Part shown: positions 62,832 to 64,000 of the stretch, piece by piece
How positions within the stretch are numbered: position 1 is the first letter of the stretch
Layout of the letters: the number at the start of each line of letters is the position of its first letter
Assembly (NCBI RefSeq): GCF_001461825.1
Contig: NZ_LLZC01000012.1
Location: 744,001-808,000 of the forward strand
DNA from: Bacillus velezensis
Lineage (GTDB): Bacteria > Bacillota > Bacilli > Bacillales > Bacillaceae
DNA length: 64,000 nucleotides
Direction: 5' to 3'
Notes under the pieces: generated by a model
Seen by the model: only the letters and a program-made list of their open reading frames with translations
Database searches by the model: none
What the model was told of the DNA's origin: nothing
Position numbers and translations under genes: made by a program

Positions 62832-63533
62832 TCACTCTCCATTCGGCGTCATTCGTTTTGCCGCATACGCATAAGGGACAGAAATGAGTGACACCGCAAA
62901 TTTAATCAGGTAAGTTGAAATGAAGATGCTGAACCATACTCCCGCGGAATAAACGCCGATAAAGGCCACGGCAGTGAAGATAAATGTATCCAGCAGCTGG
63001 CTGAGCGCCGTGCTTCCGCTGTTTCTGAGCCAGAGAAGCCTGTCTGAAGGAAAGATTCTCCGAATGGCTGAATATACATAAACATCTATCGTTTGGCTGA
63101 AAATAAAAGCCAAGAGGCTTCCGAGCGCAACACGCGGCAGAAAACCGAAAATCGTCTCAAGGGCCGGCTGTGCGATATCTGACGCAGCCGGTTTATATAA
63201 AAGAGCCCCCTGCATGGCGCATGTCAAAGCGAGCAGAGTGGAAAACCCGAGCCAGACGGCTTTGCGCGCTTCCCTGGGACCGTATTTTTCATTCAGCACA
63301 TCCGTTGCGAAGAAAACGGTGCCGTACATGATATTTCCCAGTGTCGCCGTAAGCCCGAACAGCTCGACTGTTTTGACAACCTGCAAGTTGGCGCACACCG
63401 TGGCGAAACCGATCCATACGAATAGGCCCGTTTTGCCAAATCCTTTATAAAACAGAAGAACAATGATAAAATGAATGACCGCAAATAAGATCCATAACAC
63501 ATCGTTAAACAAAACCTGCTGACTTCCTTTCAA
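62832..63533 (-). CDS. ypdP: Queuosine precursor transporter-type membrane protein YpdP (YhhQ family)
   Basis: 233 residues with about six membrane helices (VLWILFAVIHFIIVLLFYKG; FGLTATLGNIMYGTVFFATD). The VUT/YhhQ family blocks VFFATDVLNEKYGPREARKA and AFIFSQTIDVYVYSAIRR are present. Relatives import preQ0/preQ1 precursors for queuosine. I start at TTG 63533 because the longer frame from 63569 would begin upstream of the likely promoter -10 (63549-63554); the ribosome site is poor. Confidence 0.82.
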   Translation of the reverse strand: MKGSQQVLFNDVLWILFAVIHFIIVLLFYKGFGKTGLFVWIGFATVCANLQVVKTVELFGLTATLGNIMYGTVFFATDVLNEKYGPREARKAVWLGFSTLLALTCAMQGALLYKPAASDIAQPALETIFGFLPRVALGSLLAFIFSQTIDVYVYSAIRRIFPSDRLLWLRNSGSTALSQLLDTFIFTAVAFIGVYSAGVWFSIFISTYLIKFAVSLISVPYAYAAKRMTPNGE

Positions 63534-63548
63534 TTTGAGAATGGTTTG

Positions 63549-63577
63549 ATTATAGCACACGCCCGTCAACTAATGAA
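63549..63577 (-). promoter_or_regulatory. Candidate sigma-A promoter of ypdP-rnhA
   Basis: On the minus strand TTCATT, 17 bases, TATAAT. The -10 is perfect, the -35 weak. Confidence 0.5.
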
Positions 63578-63594
63578 TGGTAAGGTGATTTCAA

Positions 63595-64000
63595 TGAATC
63601 TTAAGCCGTATATCGAAATAGAAGCAAAAGGAACAGGCCCCGTCGCGTTTTTTTCCGAAGATTGGCTGACCGTTCCGAAAGCGCGCATGCTTGCAAGAGA
63701 AGTCAGCCGCTTTCCTTATATAAAAGACATTTATTTTGAGGATGAAAAAGGCGCGAGCTGGACGCTTAAAGAATTAGAAAAGCTTACTGAAGAGCTTGCG
63801 CACGAACCTGACGACATTACAGTGTATTTCGACGGCGGCTTTGACAAAACAAGCGGACGCGCCGGACTCGGAATTGTCGTGTATTATTCTCTCGGCGGCA
63901 AGCGGCACCGCATACGGAAAAACAAAAGCTTAACGCTTCAGACGAACAATGAGGCGGAATATGCCGCTTTGTACGAAGCGCTTAAGGAAGTGCAGGAACT
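63595..64000 (+). CDS. ypeP: RNase H-like protein YpeP, 5' part
   Basis: Runs off the window end; 135 codons are present. The first 75 residues form a small domain (IEIEAKGTGPVAFFSEDWLT), followed by an RNase H-like domain with D in VYFDGGFDKTSGRAGLG and E in TNNEAEYAALYEALKE. This matches B. subtilis YpeP, a larger RNase HI homologue. GGTAAGGTG precedes the ATG at 63595. Divergent from ypdP, so two RNase H-type genes flank the transporter. Confidence 0.85.

Overview
The window is a chromosomal segment of a Bacillus of the subtilis complex. Protein sequences and gene order follow the trpF to ypeP region of B. subtilis, but sequence drift, an oxalate decarboxylase gene between ypjB and ypjC, and LCI-like antimicrobial peptide precursors point to the B. 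velezensis / B. amyloliquefaciens group. Base composition is even and moderate except for an AT-rich stretch at about 51.3-54.0 kb. Nearly every gene has a strong AGGAGG-type ribosome site, and most transcription units end in a clear hairpin plus T-run. I see no tRNA, CRISPR array, insertion sequence or prophage.

Layout. 0-5.7 kb: end of the aromatic amino acid supraoperon (trpF, trpB, trpA, hisC, tyrA, aroA). 6-11 kb: ypiA-ypiB-ypiF and the menaquinol:cytochrome c reductase operon qcrABC. 10.6-14.2 kb: ypjA, ypjB, an OxdC-type bicupin and a YitT-family membrane protein. 14.3-19.9 kb: one long operon, ypjD-dapB-mgsA-bshB1-bshA-cca-birA, covering lysine/cell wall precursor, methylglyoxal, bacillithiol, tRNA CCA and biotin functions. 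20-22.3 kb: panBCD behind a structured leader. 22.4-30.6 kb: dinG, ypmA, ypmB, aspB, asnS, dnaD, nth, ypoC. 30.6-38 kb: ponA-recU on the minus strand, then many small yp* genes, including spore protein sspM and coat-type genes. 38-43 kb: the mitomycin repair pair mrfA/mrfB (yprA/yprB), cotD, ypsA, gpsB. 43.3 kb: RNase P RNA. 43.7-51.3 kb: ypsC, ypvA, ypwA, then xpt-pbuX behind a guanine riboswitch and a PurR operator.

51.3-54.0 kb is the accessory region. Two minus-strand genes encode small secreted precursors with LCI-type signal peptides and share one promoter architecture (a perfect 16-bp palindrome TAATACAATTGTATTA). Between them lie an AT-rich isochorismatase-family hydrolase and several gene fragments. 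It is followed by an alkyltransferase-like protein with Trp in place of the active-site Cys, and a GNAT acetyltransferase.

55-64 kb returns to the conserved backbone: the type III polyketide synthase pair bcsA-ypbQ, a Fur-boxed micro-ORF (fbpC candidate), the double dynamin dynA, ypbS, the exonuclease ypcP, spore protein sspL, an RNase H-type gene, the YhhQ-type transporter ypdP, and the start of a second RNase H-like gene (ypeP) cut by the window end.

Coordinates include stop codons. Where the longest open frame was not the likely gene, I moved the start to the codon with a properly spaced ribosome site or to the length expected for the family.
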